Positions 9,931-19,052 of a stretch of 41,904 nucleotides of DNA are shown piece by piece. This stretch comes from Acidithiobacillus sp. (GTDB lineage Bacteria > Pseudomonadota > Gammaproteobacteria > Acidithiobacillales > Acidithiobacillaceae): positions 5,001-46,904 of the forward strand of contig NZ_JAGDWX010000025.1 of NCBI RefSeq assembly GCF_023256195.1. The letters run 5' to 3'. A program made the position numbers and the translations under genes. Within the stretch, counting starts at the first letter, position 1; every line of letters begins with the position of its first letter. The notes under the pieces are model-generated. The model was not told the DNA's origin and did no database searches. It saw only the letters and a program-made list of their open reading frames with translations.

Positions 9931-10402
9931 AGCATCGTCGGTGGAGCTTTTCAGCGACGGTGCCTGTCGCGGCAATCCGGGCAAAGGCGCCTGGGGGGTG
10001 TGCCTGCGTGCCGCGGGGCGCGAGCGGGTGCTCTGGGGCTATGTGCCAGAGACTACCAACAATCGCATGGAAATGATGGCGGTGCTGCGGGGCTTGGAGG
10101 CCTTGCGTCGGCCCAGCAGGGTGCAGATCGTCACCGATTCGCGCTATCTGGTGGACGGCATGACCCAGTGGTTGCCAGGCTGGCTGCGGCGCGGCTGGCG
10201 CAGTGCCGCCGGGGTGGCGGTCAAGAATCAGGATCTGTGGCAGGCGCTGCAACGGGCTTCCGCTGGCCACGAGCTACATTGGCAGTGGGTGCGAGGACAC
10301 GCTGGCCACCCGGAGAACGAGGCCGTGGATGCCCTTATCAACCGGGTGCTGGACCGCTTCGGCGGTGAGACAGAGGTGCGCGAGGGAGAGGGTTGGTTAT
10401 GA
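9923..10402 (+). CDS. rnhA: Ribonuclease HI
   Basis: This 159-residue enzyme cleaves RNA in RNA-DNA hybrids, for example R-loops and lagging-strand primers. All catalytic acidic motifs of type 1 RNase H are present: Asp in SDGACRGNPG, Glu in TTNNRMEMMA, Asp in TDSRYLVDG, and the final Asp in HPENEAVDALIN. The basic handle region KxxxWLPGWLRRGWR is also visible. The ATG at 9923 overlaps the end of the upstream methyltransferase-like gene by 8 bases. The stop overlaps the ATG of dnaQ, the same pairing as in E. coli although there the two genes are divergent. Confidence 0.97.
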   Translation: MPEASSVELFSDGACRGNPGKGAWGVCLRAAGRERVLWGYVPETTNNRMEMMAVLRGLEALRRPSRVQIVTDSRYLVDGMTQWLPGWLRRGWRSAAGVAVKNQDLWQALQRASAGHELHWQWVRGHAGHPENEAVDALINRVLDRFGGETEVREGEGWL

Positions 10403-11130
10403 GACAGGTCGTCCTGGATACGGAAACCACCGGCATCGATCCCCGCCAGGGACATCGGGTCATCGAGATCGGCGCCGTGGAACTGGTGGATCGGGAGATC
10501 ACGCAGGGGCGCTATCAGCAATATCTCAATCCCGGTCGCAGCAGCGAGCCCGAAGCGGTGCGTGTCCACGGCATCAGCGATGAGTTTCTGGCCGACAAAC
10601 CGACCTTCGCCGATATCGTCGAGGATTTCCTGGCTTTCCTCGGGGATGCGGAACTGATCATCCACAATGCGCCTTTCGATCTTGCCTTTCTCAATATGGA
10701 GCTGGAACGTCTGGGTCGTCCGCCGCTGCCGAATCCGGTACGCGATACCCTGGTGGAGGCGCGCCGCCGACACCCGGGGCAGAAGAACGACCTGGATGCG
10801 CTCTGTCGCCGCTATGGGGTGGACAACAGCCGCCGTCAGCGACACGGAGCTCTTCTGGACTGTGAGATCCTGGCCGAAGTCTACCTGCGCATGAGCGGTG
10901 GTCAGCTGGGCATGCGTCTGGCGGCAGAGGTGGAGGTGCAGCCCATGTCCGCGCCGGGGGACGAGGAAGACGAGACTGCATCCCGCGAGCTTGTTACCGG
11001 ACTGGCGGGTGGCCGGCGCCTGCGGCTGTGCCGCGCCAGTGCGGCGGAACTGGAAGCCCACCAAGCCTACCTGCGCGGTCTCGGCGACAAGGCCCTGTGG
11101 CGTGAGGAGACGAGCGCGGATCTAGACTAG
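10399..11130 (+). CDS. dnaQ: DNA polymerase III epsilon subunit (proofreading exonuclease)
   Basis: This 243-residue protein is a DEDDh 3'-5' exonuclease. ExoI motif VLDTETTGIDP starts at residue 5, ExoII is IIHNAPFDLAFLNMEL, and ExoIII is RRQRHGALLDCEILAEVYL. After the exonuclease domain GGQLGMRL occupies the position of the beta-clamp-binding motif of E. coli epsilon, followed by a C-terminal segment of the kind that contacts the alpha subunit. I chose ATG 10399, with GGAGAGG 6 bases upstream; a TTG two codons earlier is less likely. The ATGA overlap with rnhA suggests translational coupling. Confidence 0.96.
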   Translation: MRQVVLDTETTGIDPRQGHRVIEIGAVELVDREITQGRYQQYLNPGRSSEPEAVRVHGISDEFLADKPTFADIVEDFLAFLGDAELIIHNAPFDLAFLNMELERLGRPPLPNPVRDTLVEARRRHPGQKNDLDALCRRYGVDNSRRQRHGALLDCEILAEVYLRMSGGQLGMRLAAEVEVQPMSAPGDEEDETASRELVTGLAGGRRLRLCRASAAELEAHQAYLRGLGDKALWREETSADLD

Positions 11131-11222
11131 CCAGGTCCTGAGTGGAGTCATCTTGGCGGGTTCCGGCCACCGCGTGTCCCATCCACCGGGGAAAGGGCCG
11201 TAACTTACCGCTCGGTGTGATG

Positions 11223-11606
11223 TCAGGAGCGTTGGATCAACTCGATGCGGTAGCCGTCCGGATCCTCGACGAAAGCGATGACCGTCTTGCCGTGCTTCAT
11301 GGGACCAGCTTCCCGTACCACCTTGCCGCCGCGGTTGCGGATGGCGTCGCAGGCGGCCGCAGCATCGTCCACGGCGATGGCAATGTGGCCAAAGCCGTTA
11401 CCCAGATCGTAGTGGTCTGTGTCCCAGTTGTAGGTGAGTTCGATGACGGGACCTTCCGCCTCATCCTGATAGCCGACGAAAGCCAGGGTGAAGCGTCCCT
11501 CGGGATAGTCTTTCTGACGCAGCAGGCGCATGCCGAGGACTTCCGTGTAGAAAGCCAGGGACCGTTCGAGCTGGCCGACGCGAAGCATGGTGTGGAGAAT
11601 GCGCAT
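11223..11606 (-). CDS. gloA: Lactoylglutathione lyase (glyoxalase I)
   Basis: This 127-residue enzyme isomerises the hemithioacetal of methylglyoxal and glutathione to S-lactoylglutathione. His5, Glu56, His74 and Glu122 all fall at the positions of the metal ligands of E. coli GloA, so a Ni2+-type enzyme is likely. Conserved blocks include [22 protein letters not shown] and [20 protein letters not shown] ribosome-binding site lies 6 bases before the ATG on the minus strand. Together with gloB about 2.1 kb away it completes a glutathione-dependent methylglyoxal detoxification route. Confidence 0.97.
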   Translation of the reverse strand: MRILHTMLRVGQLERSLAFYTEVLGMRLLRQKDYPEGRFTLAFVGYQDEAEGPVIELTYNWDTDHYDLGNGFGHIAIAVDDAAAACDAIRNRGGKVVREAGPMKHGKTVIAFVEDPDGYRIELIQRS

Positions 11607-11732
11607 GAAAGGCCTCCGGAGCTAGGTTGAATCGTAAGACTGGCGGACAGTGACCTCAGGCTAGACGAGCGCCTGACGTGAGGCAAGGGCGGCTTACCGC
11701 ACTTGCCGGCAGTGCGCGCGGATTTTCCGTCT

Positions 11733-12818
11733 CTAGCCCCCGTAGTGGATGGACAAGGACCACAGATGCCCATTGACGGAGCGCAGCTCAAGTCGATAGT
11801 CACCGGGCGGCAAAGTCGAAGCCGTAGGCAATCTGCCAGGTAAACGTAGCTCGGCGCTCGCACCGACGGGGCCCGTCAAGCCGAAGGGACCGGCATGGAT
11901 CTTTTGGTAAGGAAAATCGTTCTGGAAGGCCTTGGCGCCGAGGGAGGACAAGGCCTGGCTGTCCCAACGCTCCACGACCTTTCCCTGGGGGTCGTAGAGG
12001 GTGACGAAGAGCACGTTGGACGGTTCGGCGGCCGTCCCAGCATCGACGTAGGCGTGGAAGATCACCGTACCGTCTTGGAGCAAGCGCCCCTGTCCGAGCT
12101 GCCAGTGGTGCTTGGCAGGGCTGACTGGGCCGCCATGGAAAGCTGTGACCACCGACCCGCGGTAGTAGTCATAGGTGGCCACCACGAACACCACGGTAAT
12201 CCAGAACAAGGCCAAGGCCAGACGCTTATAGCTGCCTTCGGCCAGGGGTAGAGGCAGGGCGCCACCGAACCAGCGGAAAAAGCCTGCCGATTGCCATTGG
12301 GGTCGTTTACGGAGAAACCAACCATCGATGGAATAGGCACCGGATCCGGCAAGAAAAAGGGTTACGCCCATGGCGAAATTGGCAGAGGCCATAGTCCACT
12401 CGTCGATACAGGTTGCTCCTTGCCAACCGAAAAGGAGCATCAGCACGAAGGATAAACCGATGGTCGCGAGGGCGGCCAAGCGGGTGAGAAAGCCTGTGAT
12501 GAGCATCAAACCGGCGATCAGTTCGACTGCACTGAACACGATCACCCCCAAGTACAAAAGGGTGAAATGGTGCAGGAGGAAAGCGACCAGGCGGTCGGTG
12601 CCGAGCAAGGCCCCGGGCATGGCCGTTTGGAACTTATAGGCCATCCAGTGACCATGGACGTCCAGCTTTTGCGGGCCGTATATGAAGCGGCGGGATCCTC
12701 CACCCCAATAGATCCAGCCCTGGACGAAGCGCACGGCGAGCAGGGCGATGGCGGCTAGATGCCAGCCACGATCGGCCGGCGGATAGCGATTTTCTGAGTC
12801 GCTGACGGATGCAGACAT
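11733..12818 (-). CDS. doxDA: Thiosulfate:quinone oxidoreductase, fused DoxD-DoxA protein
   Basis: This 361-residue membrane protein has an N-terminal DoxD part with about five hydrophobic segments (near 20-37, 78-108, 112-132, 143-160 and 199-216) and a C-terminal, probably non-cytoplasmic, DoxA part (about 220-361) containing VTAFHGGPVSPAKHHWQLG and VLFVTLYDPQGK. In Acidianus the two parts are separate subunits of the enzyme that oxidises thiosulfate to tetrathionate and reduces quinone; fused DoxDA proteins are known in acidithiobacilli. An AGGAG site lies 7 bases before the ATG. Neighbours are gloA and argG, not sox or tetrathionate hydrolase genes, so it stands alone here. Activity is inferred from family membership. 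Confidence 0.88.
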   Translation of the reverse strand: MSASVSDSENRYPPADRGWHLAAIALLAVRFVQGWIYWGGGSRRFIYGPQKLDVHGHWMAYKFQTAMPGALLGTDRLVAFLLHHFTLLYLGVIVFSAVELIAGLMLITGFLTRLAALATIGLSFVLMLLFGWQGATCIDEWTMASANFAMGVTLFLAGSGAYSIDGWFLRKRPQWQSAGFFRWFGGALPLPLAEGSYKRLALALFWITVVFVVATYDYYRGSVVTAFHGGPVSPAKHHWQLGQGRLLQDGTVIFHAYVDAGTAAEPSNVLFVTLYDPQGKVVERWDSQALSSLGAKAFQNDFPYQKIHAGPFGLTGPVGASAELRLPGRLPTASTLPPGDYRLELRSVNGHLWSLSIHYGG

Positions 12819-13022
12819 GGTTTCACTCCTGCGGCTATCGAAGGGTGTTTGGCCGTCGCCACGAGGGCAAGGCTCGGAAACGCGTCAGCAAAAACCGTAC
12901 CAGAGGAACTTGGCCCCGAGCAAATGCCTTTTTCAGGTCCCCAGAAACGAAGCCTGCGCCATATGGCACAGGTTTTCACCCCACTCCAACCTTTCGGACC
13001 CCCGCCGAGTTTAGCGGGAGGC
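12819..13022 (-). promoter_or_regulatory. argG-doxDA intergenic region with imperfect 20-base palindrome
   Basis: This 204-base gap holds no gene. It must carry the end of the argG transcript and the promoter of doxDA. The clearest structure is CCTGCGCCATATGGCACAGG at 12953-12972, two 10-base arms with one mismatch. It could be an operator about 135 bases upstream of the doxDA start. On the minus strand it could also act as a weak hairpin terminator for argG, although the following bases (CTTCGTTTCT) are only moderately U-rich. I could not place a convincing -35/-10 pair. Confidence 0.35.
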
Positions 13023-14222
13023 TCACCCCTGCAGGCGCTTTTCGATGCGCAGACGCAGGGCGTTGAGTTTGATGAAGCCCTCGGCATCCTGCTGCCGGTA
13101 GGCACCGGCGTCGTCTTCGAAGGTGGCGATGCGAGGATCGAAGAGACTTTCTTCGGAGCGGCGTCCCACCACGGTGCAATTGCCTTTGTAGAGCTTCAGG
13201 CGCACCACCCCGGTAACCAGGCGTTGGGTCTGGTCGATGAGTGTCTGCAAGGCGCGCCGCTCCGGGCTCCACCAGTAGCCGTTGTAGACGATGGTGGCGT
13301 AGCGCGGCATGAGCTCATCCTTCAGGTGTGCCACCTCCCGATCCAAAGTGATGGATTCCAGAGCGCGGTGGGCCTTGAGGAGGATGCTGCCGCCGGGCGT
13401 CTCGTAGCAGCCGCGAGACTTCATGCCCACGTAGCGGTTCTCGACGATGTCCAGGCGACCGATGCCGTGTTCCCCTCCCAGGGTATTGAGGTGTGCCAGC
13501 AGTGCCGCCGGTGGCAGGGCTTCGCCGTCGATGGCCACCGGGTCGCCGTGGGCAAACTGGATATCGATATAGCGCGGCTGATCCGGGGCCTGCTCCGGTG
13601 CCGTGGTCCAGCGCCACATGCTTTCTTCCGGTTCCGCCCAAGGGTCTTCCAGTATGCCGCCCTCGTAGGAAATGTGCAGCAGATTGGCATCCATGGAGTA
13701 GGGCGATTTATGGCCGTGCCGCTCGATGGGGATGTTATGGGCCTCGGCGTAGGCCAAAAGCTTCTCTCGGGAGTTGAGATCCCACTCCCGCCACGGAGCG
13801 ATGACCCGGATATCCGGATTGAGGGCATAGGCGCCAATCTCGAAGCGGACCTGGTCGTTGCCCTTGCCCGTAGCGCCGTGGGCGACGGCATCGGCCCCCA
13901 CCTCCGCGGCGATTTCCACCATGCGCTTGGCGATGAGGGGGCGAGCAATGGAAGTGCCCAGCAGATATTCGCCCTCGTAGACGGTATTGGCGCGGAACAT
14001 CGGGAAGACATAATCGCGCACGAATTCCTGCCGCAGGTCGTCGATGAAGACCTCGCGTGCGCCCAGCTGCTCGGCCTTGCGCCGGGCTGGTTCCAGCTCC
14101 TCCCCCTGACCGATGTCGGCGGTGAAGGTCACCACCTCGCACTGGTACCGATCCTGCAGCCACTTGAGGATGACCGAGGTGTCCAGACCTCCGGAATAGG
14201 CGAGTACGACGCGTTTGACCAT
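13023..14222 (-). CDS. argG: Argininosuccinate synthase
   Basis: This 399-residue enzyme joins citrulline and aspartate with ATP to make argininosuccinate. The N-terminal PP-loop [17 protein letters not shown] is intact. Other conserved stretches are [26 protein letters not shown] and the [18 protein letters not shown] block. The ATG at 14220-14222 has AAGGAG 7 bases upstream; the frame continues further upstream but only through argF. It is the last gene of the lysC-argD-argF-argG series, 11 bases after argF. No argH lies in the window. Confidence 0.97.
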   Translation of the reverse strand: MVKRVVLAYSGGLDTSVILKWLQDRYQCEVVTFTADIGQGEELEPARRKAEQLGAREVFIDDLRQEFVRDYVFPMFRANTVYEGEYLLGTSIARPLIAKRMVEIAAEVGADAVAHGATGKGNDQVRFEIGAYALNPDIRVIAPWREWDLNSREKLLAYAEAHNIPIERHGHKSPYSMDANLLHISYEGGILEDPWAEPEESMWRWTTAPEQAPDQPRYIDIQFAHGDPVAIDGEALPPAALLAHLNTLGGEHGIGRLDIVENRYVGMKSRGCYETPGGSILLKAHRALESITLDREVAHLKDELMPRYATIVYNGYWWSPERRALQTLIDQTQRLVTGVVRLKLYKGNCTVVGRRSEESLFDPRIATFEDDAGAYRQQDAEGFIKLNALRLRIEKRLQG

Positions 14223-14233
14223 GGTTTGGCTCC

Positions 14234-15175
14234 TTATGCTTGCTCGTCCAGCTCCGCCACGGGTCCGTGACCGGAGAGAAATTCCATGAGCGCCTTCTGT
14301 GCGTGGAGTCGGTTTTCGGCCTCGTCCCAGACCAGGGAGCGCGGACCTTCCAGGACCTCGGCGCTGACTTCCTCGCCGCGGTGGGCCGGCAGACAGTGCA
14401 TGAACACGGCTCCCGGAGCTGCCTTGGCCAGGAGTGCGGCGTTGACCTGAAAGGGATGGAAGAGCGCTTTGCGCGCCGCCTGCTCCGCCTCCTGTCCCAT
14501 GCTGGTCCAGACGTCCGTGACCAGCATCCCGGCGCCCTCGGCGGCCGCCTCGGCACTGTCGAAACAGCGCGTATGGGCAGCGTGGGCGGCACGCAGCTCG
14601 GGTCGCGGCCAGAAGGCTTCGGGTGCCCCGATACGCAGTTCGAAGTCCAGCATATCCGCTGCTTCCATCCACGACCGCGCCATGTTGTTGCTGCCATCAC
14701 CGATAAAAGCGATGCGTCGCCCGCGCAGATCGCCCCAGAGCTCCTGTGCCGTGAGCAGGTCGGCCAAGAGCTGGCAGGGGTGGTGGTCGTCGGACAGGCC
14801 ATTGATGACGGGCACGCGGCTGGCCGCGGCGAAGCGCAGCAGGTTGTCGTGGCCAAAAGTCCGGATCATGACCAGATCCACCATCCGGGAAAGGACGCGG
14901 GCTGTGTCCTCGATACTCTCGCCGCGACCCAGTTGGGTGTCGCGCGGCGAGAGAAAGAGGGCGTGGCCACCCAGCTGAGCCATGCCCACCTCGAAGGATA
15001 CCCGCGTGCGGGTCGAGGACTTCTCGAAGATCATGGCCAGAGTCTTGCCGCGCAAAGGCGCGTGGATCTCACCGGCCCTGGTCTGGCGCTTGAGCTCCGC
15101 GGCGCGGTGCAGAAGTGCCAGTAGTTCGGCTCGGCTAAGATCCTGTAGCCGGAGAAAATGGCGTGGGGTATTCAC
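14234..15175 (-). CDS. argF: Ornithine carbamoyltransferase
   Basis: This 313-residue enzyme makes citrulline from ornithine and carbamoyl phosphate. The carbamoyl-phosphate motif STRTR is in [16 protein letters not shown], followed by the HPCQ block in [15 protein letters not shown]. The ornithine-binding region DVWTSMGQE and the catalytic Cys region [13 protein letters not shown] are also present. The start is GTG at 15175, which overlaps the argD stop (GTGA), so translation is probably coupled. The anabolic role follows from the neighbouring argD and argG. Confidence 0.97.
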   Translation of the reverse strand: MNTPRHFLRLQDLSRAELLALLHRAAELKRQTRAGEIHAPLRGKTLAMIFEKSSTRTRVSFEVGMAQLGGHALFLSPRDTQLGRGESIEDTARVLSRMVDLVMIRTFGHDNLLRFAAASRVPVINGLSDDHHPCQLLADLLTAQELWGDLRGRRIAFIGDGSNNMARSWMEAADMLDFELRIGAPEAFWPRPELRAAHAAHTRCFDSAEAAAEGAGMLVTDVWTSMGQEAEQAARKALFHPFQVNAALLAKAAPGAVFMHCLPAHRGEEVSAEVLEGPRSLVWDEAENRLHAQKALMEFLSGHGPVAELDEQA

Positions 15176-16338
15176 GACTCGCCCTCCAGGAGTGTGCTGA
15201 GGATATCCGTGAGGCGCTCGATCTCGGCTTCCTGGATGATGAGGGGCGGAAGCAGACGGATGACCCGCTCCGCCGTCACATTGATGAGGAGCCCGGCATC
15301 CAGGGCCTTTTCAACGAGCCTCTCGGGTTTACGCCGCAGCACCACGCCTACCATCAGCCCCATTCCGCGGATTTCCTCCACCAGCGGGTGCTGCCCTAGC
15401 TTCTGCCGCAGGCTATCGCGCAAGCGCTGTCCCTGTCGCGCCGCCTGAGTGGGGATATCCTCGCGCTCCATGGTTTCCAGTACCGCCAGTGCGGCGGCGC
15501 AAACCAGTGGACCACCGCCGAAGGTGGTGCCGTGCTTGCCCGGACCGAAGAGGGCGGCCGCCGGCGTCCGAGCGAGGAGGGCGCCGATGGGAACGCCATT
15601 GCCGAGTCCCTTGGCCAGACTCAGCACATCGGGCAGGAGCCCGTCCTCGTGCTGAAAGGCCAGAAATTTGCCGCTGCGACCGATACCAGTCTGCACTTCG
15701 TCGAACATGAGCAGGGCCGAGTGGGTATCGCACAGGGTCCGCAAGCCGCGCAGGAAGCCCGCCGGTGCCGGGCGCACCCCCCCTTCGCCCTGGATCGGTT
15801 CGGCCAGCACGGCGACGATGGCCGGATCTGCGGCCAGGGCCGCAGCAGCGGCCGCCAGATCGCCATAGGGTACCCGCACGAAACCCGAAACCAGCGGCGC
15901 GAAGCCTTCCTGGATGCGAAAATTGCCGGTGGCCGTCAACGCCGCCAGGGTCCGGCCGTGGAAGGCCTGAGAAAAGACCAGGATCTTGGGTTCGGCAATA
16001 CCCCGTTGGTGGCCGTAGAGACGAGCCATTTTGATGGCCGCCTCATTGGCTTCGGCGCCGCTGTTGCAGAAAAAAGCCGCATCCAGGCCACTCAAGCGGC
16101 AGATGCGCTCACCGAGGGCCTCCTGCAGTGGTACGCGGTAGAGGTTGGAGGTATGGATCAGACGGCCGGCCTGCTCCTGGATGGCGCGGGTCACCGCCGG
16201 ATGGGAGTGACCCAGGCCGCAGACGGCGATACCGGCCAGTGCATCGAGATAAGCCCGGCCTTCCGCGTCAAAGAGCCAGACGCCCTCGCCGCGCTCAAAG
16301 GCGACAGGCAGGCGGGCATAGGTGGCCATGAGGCTCAT
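15172..16338 (-). CDS. argD: Acetylornithine aminotransferase
   Basis: This 388-residue class III PLP aminotransferase converts N-acetylglutamate semialdehyde to N-acetylornithine; many members also serve as succinyldiaminopimelate aminotransferase in lysine synthesis. Visible are GIAVCGLGHSHPAV, CNSGAEANEAAIKMAR, the FDEVQTGIGRSGK block and the PLP-binding Lys in SLAKGLGNGVPIGA. The ATG at 16338 overlaps the lysC stop (ATGA); an ATG three codons later is possible. The lysC neighbour makes the dual Arg/Lys role plausible, but the sequence alone does not show it. Confidence 0.95.
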   Translation of the reverse strand: MSLMATYARLPVAFERGEGVWLFDAEGRAYLDALAGIAVCGLGHSHPAVTRAIQEQAGRLIHTSNLYRVPLQEALGERICRLSGLDAAFFCNSGAEANEAAIKMARLYGHQRGIAEPKILVFSQAFHGRTLAALTATGNFRIQEGFAPLVSGFVRVPYGDLAAAAAALAADPAIVAVLAEPIQGEGGVRPAPAGFLRGLRTLCDTHSALLMFDEVQTGIGRSGKFLAFQHEDGLLPDVLSLAKGLGNGVPIGALLARTPAAALFGPGKHGTTFGGGPLVCAAALAVLETMEREDIPTQAARQGQRLRDSLRQKLGQHPLVEEIRGMGLMVGVVLRRKPERLVEKALDAGLLINVTAERVIRLLPPLIIQEAEIERLTDILSTLLEGES

Positions 16339-17564
16339 GGCTTAGGCTTCCCCTGCTCCAGACCAAAGGCCTCGTGTAGGGTTCGCACCGCCAGTTCCAG
16401 ATATTTCTCGTCGATCACTACCGAGATCTTGATCTCCGAGGTGGAAATCATCTGGATGTTGATACCTTCCTTGGCGAGGGCCGCAAACATCGAAGCGGCG
16501 ATTCCGGCGTGCGAGCGCATGCCGACGCCCACCGCCGACACCTTGGCGATGCCGGTGTCGCCGCGCACGCCCTCGGCCTGTAGTTCCGCCGCTACCCCCC
16601 GCAGGATCTCCATCGTACGGTCGAAGTCACCGCGTTCCACCGTAAAGGTAAAGTCGGTACGCCCGGCTGCGGACACATTCTGGAGGATCACGTCGACATT
16701 GATGTTGGCGGCCGACACCGGGCCCAGAATGGCGTGGGCGATGCCCGGCCGATCCGGCACGCCGCTGACGGTGACCTTGGCTTCGTTGCGGGAAAAGGCG
16801 ATTCCTGAAACGCGGGGAGCTTCCATGGCATTGTCCTCTTCTGTGACCAGGGTGCCGGGGCCGTCCTCGAAGGACGAGAGCACCCGAACCGGCACCCGAT
16901 AATTCATGGCAAACTCCACGGAACGGGTCTGCAGGACCTTGGCTCCGAGACTCGCCATCTCCAGCATTTCCTCGAAGGTGATGCGATCCAGCCGCCGCGC
17001 CCGGGGCTCCACCCGGGGATCCGTGGTGTAGATCCCGTCGACATCGGTGTAGATCTGGCATTCGTCTGCCTGCAGCGCGGCAGCCAGGGCCACGGCGGTG
17101 GTATCGGAGCCACCACGCCCCAGGGTGGTGATGTTGCCCTGGCCATCGACCCCCTGAAAGCCGGCGACGATGACCACCGTGCCCGATGCCAAAGCGCTGC
17201 GGATGCGGCTCGCTTCGATGTGCTCGATGCGCGCCTTGTTGTGGGCGGAGTTGGTGGTGATGGGTACCTGCCCACCGGTAAAGGAAATGGCTGCTTGTCC
17301 TCGTGCTTGCAGGGCCATGCTGAGCAGGGCGATGGTTACCTGTTCGCCGGTGCTGAGCAGGGTGTCCAGTTCCCGTGGGCTGGGTCGGGGGTCCATGGCG
17401 TGGGCGAGTTGCAGTAGGCGGTCGGTCTCGCCGGACATGGCCGAGACCACGACCACCACCTGCTGGCCGGCGCGGTGGCTGGCCAATACCCGGTCTGCCA
17501 CGGCCTGGATGCGCTCTGCACTGCCGACGGAGGTACCGCCATATTTTTGAACGATGAGAGTCAT
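16335..17564 (-). CDS. lysC: Aspartate kinase (monofunctional, with C-terminal ACT domains)
   Basis: This 409-residue enzyme phosphorylates aspartate, the entry to lysine, threonine and methionine synthesis. The kinase domain starts VQKYGGTSVGSAERI, continues with VVVSAMSGETDRLL and TTLGRGGSDTTAVALAA, and carries YTDVDGIYTTDPRV. Two ACT regulatory domains fill the last third (VSGVPDRPGIAHAILGPVS and VGVGMRSHAGIAASMFAAL), suggesting feedback control by lysine and/or threonine. The ATG at 17562-17564 gives the family N terminus; the longer frame overlaps the upstream spacer. It heads the arg cluster and overlaps argD by 4 bases. Confidence 0.96.
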   Translation of the reverse strand: MTLIVQKYGGTSVGSAERIQAVADRVLASHRAGQQVVVVVSAMSGETDRLLQLAHAMDPRPSPRELDTLLSTGEQVTIALLSMALQARGQAAISFTGGQVPITTNSAHNKARIEHIEASRIRSALASGTVVIVAGFQGVDGQGNITTLGRGGSDTTAVALAAALQADECQIYTDVDGIYTTDPRVEPRARRLDRITFEEMLEMASLGAKVLQTRSVEFAMNYRVPVRVLSSFEDGPGTLVTEEDNAMEAPRVSGIAFSRNEAKVTVSGVPDRPGIAHAILGPVSAANINVDVILQNVSAAGRTDFTFTVERGDFDRTMEILRGVAAELQAEGVRGDTGIAKVSAVGVGMRSHAGIAASMFAALAKEGINIQMISTSEIKISVVIDEKYLELAVRTLHEAFGLEQGKPKP

Positions 17565-17592
17565 GACCGCATTCTTTCCGAACAAGGGGCCA

Positions 17593-17624
17593 ATGATAAG
17601 GGGCAGCGTCGGTCCTGTACAGGA
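17593..17624 (-). promoter_or_regulatory. Candidate lysC promoter with overlapping palindrome
   Basis: On the minus strand, TGTACA (17621-17616) and TATCAT (17598-17593) are separated by 17 bases, resembling a sigma-70 promoter (4/6 and 5/6 matches). The -35-like box lies inside the perfect 12-base palindrome TCCTGTACAGGA at 17613-17624, a possible operator. Transcription would begin about 20 bases before lysC. It lies in the 81-base gap between lpxH and lysC. Confidence 0.35.
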
Positions 17625-17645
17625 GGGCTCGAGGTGGCCCAAAAA

Positions 17646-18452
17646 TCAGGAAGTGCTGGTCTCCATGCCGCCTTCGTCGGCGGGAAAATGGTGCAGTTGC
17701 CAGCCCGATGGATCGTGGCGAACGAAATAGGTGCCGTCGTCCCGCCAGTCGCCCAGCACCAGGCGTTGACCAAGACCTGGCAGATCTTCCCGCCCCGGAC
17801 GATGGGTGTGGCCGTGGATGAGGCGGGCGAAGGGCGCCCCGCCGATAGCAAAGGGACCCTGGCCGAGAAAGGCCCGACTCAGACCTTCCGCCGTGGCATC
17901 GGTGATCCTCAGGTCCTTCTGCGCCACGGCCCGGCGACTGCCGCGGCGCAGGCCGTGGGCGAGGCCGCGAAGCGCGGGGTAGGGTAGAGCGCGGAGAACC
18001 GTCAGCAGTGCGGGGTGACGAATGACACGACGGAAGCGCTGATAGGATCGATCGTCGGTGCAGAGCAGATCGCCGTGGGTCAGCAGTACGGCCTCACCGC
18101 CTACCTGGAGGACGCAGGGATCCGCGAGGGCCTCGATGCCGAAGCGCTCCAGCACGGTGGTGCCAAGGGCGAAATCGCGGTTCCCCGGCATGCAAAAGAC
18201 CCGTATTCCGTTCTGAACGAGCTCGGCCAGCGCCGAAAAGGTCTCGGCAGCGGGCGACTCATCTACCTGCCGACCATGGATCCAGAAATCGAAGAGATCA
18301 CCGAGGATGAAGAGCGCCCCGGCGTCCCTCGGCATTTCGGAACAGAAGTCGAGGAAGTTTTGGGTGCGAACCGGTGCGTCTTTGCTCAGATGCAGGTCGG
18401 AGATGAAATACAGCGCCCGCTGCGTCCATGCCCCCTCCAGGCAAGAGCGCAT
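17646..18452 (-). CDS. lpxH: UDP-2,3-diacylglucosamine diphosphatase
   Basis: This 268-residue calcineurin-like metallophosphoesterase hydrolyses UDP-2,3-diacylglucosamine to lipid X in lipid A synthesis at the inner membrane. Metal-binding motifs in order are FISDLHLSKDAP, ILGDLFDFWI, MPGNRDFALG, LLTHGDLLCT and LIHGHTHRPG. The ATG at 18452 adds about ten residues before the conserved core and has no clear ribosome-binding site; it lies 4 bases after the ppiB stop, so coupling is likely. Its presence implies a lipid A-containing Gram-negative outer membrane. Confidence 0.94.
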   Translation of the reverse strand: MRSCLEGAWTQRALYFISDLHLSKDAPVRTQNFLDFCSEMPRDAGALFILGDLFDFWIHGRQVDESPAAETFSALAELVQNGIRVFCMPGNRDFALGTTVLERFGIEALADPCVLQVGGEAVLLTHGDLLCTDDRSYQRFRRVIRHPALLTVLRALPYPALRGLAHGLRRGSRRAVAQKDLRITDATAEGLSRAFLGQGPFAIGGAPFARLIHGHTHRPGREDLPGLGQRLVLGDWRDDGTYFVRHDPSGWQLHHFPADEGGMETSTS

Positions 18453-18456
18453 GCGC

Positions 18457-18966
18457 TCAGGCGTTTACCCGTTCGGCCTTGGTGATGACCACACTTTCCT
18501 TGGGGACGTCCTGGTGCATGCCGCGATTCCCCGTGGCGACCTTGGCGATGGCATCCACCACTTCCATACCATCCACGACCCGACCGAAGACGGCATAGCC
18601 CCAGCCGTTGCCCGAGGCCGACTTGAAATCCAGAAAATCGTTGTCCGTAAGATTGATGAAGAACTGCGCCGTGGCTGAGTGTGGGTCGCTGGTGCGCGCC
18701 ATGGCGAGGGTACCGCGGGCGTTCTTGAGCCCATTGTCGGCCTCGTTGTGGATGGGTTCGTGGGTGCGCTTCTGGCTCATGTCGGCCGTGAAGCCACCCC
18801 CTTGGATCATGAAACCCGGGATGACGCGATGGAAGATGGTGTCGTCAAAGAAACCCTCGTCCACATAGCGCAGAAAGTTGGCCACGGTCTGCGGTGCCTT
18901 GTCCGCTGCCAGGACGATGGTGATGTCGCCGTGGTTGGTGTGTAAAACGACCTGTGTTCCGTCCAT
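18457..18966 (-). CDS. ppiB: Peptidyl-prolyl cis-trans isomerase, cyclophilin type
   Basis: This 169-residue cyclophilin catalyses cis-trans isomerisation of prolyl bonds. The active-site stretch [15 protein letters not shown] and the substrate-pocket regions [19 protein letters not shown] and [17 protein letters not shown] are intact. There is no signal peptide, so a cytoplasmic PpiB-type enzyme is expected. A GGGAGAGG site precedes the ATG. It lies directly upstream of lpxH, with a 4-base gap. Confidence 0.96.
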   Translation of the reverse strand: MDGTQVVLHTNHGDITIVLAADKAPQTVANFLRYVDEGFFDDTIFHRVIPGFMIQGGGFTADMSQKRTHEPIHNEADNGLKNARGTLAMARTSDPHSATAQFFINLTDNDFLDFKSASGNGWGYAVFGRVVDGMEVVDAIAKVATGNRGMHQDVPKESVVITKAERVNA

Positions 18967-19052
18967 GAAGCCTCTCCCATGTCAAAAGCCAAGGGTAAGG
19001 CCGGCGCGTCTGCTTGTCGAGCGGGATACCACAGGCGCGTCTGCCGGTCCCT

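Noticed and set aside
11131-11222. Possible small RNA or tRNA in the dnaQ-gloA gap
   Set aside because: No cloverleaf, conserved T-loop sequence or strong hairpin with T run could be found in these 92 bases.
12849-14270. 473-codon open frame antisense to argG
   Set aside because: It mirrors argG, which is intact. No family similarity is visible in the antisense product.
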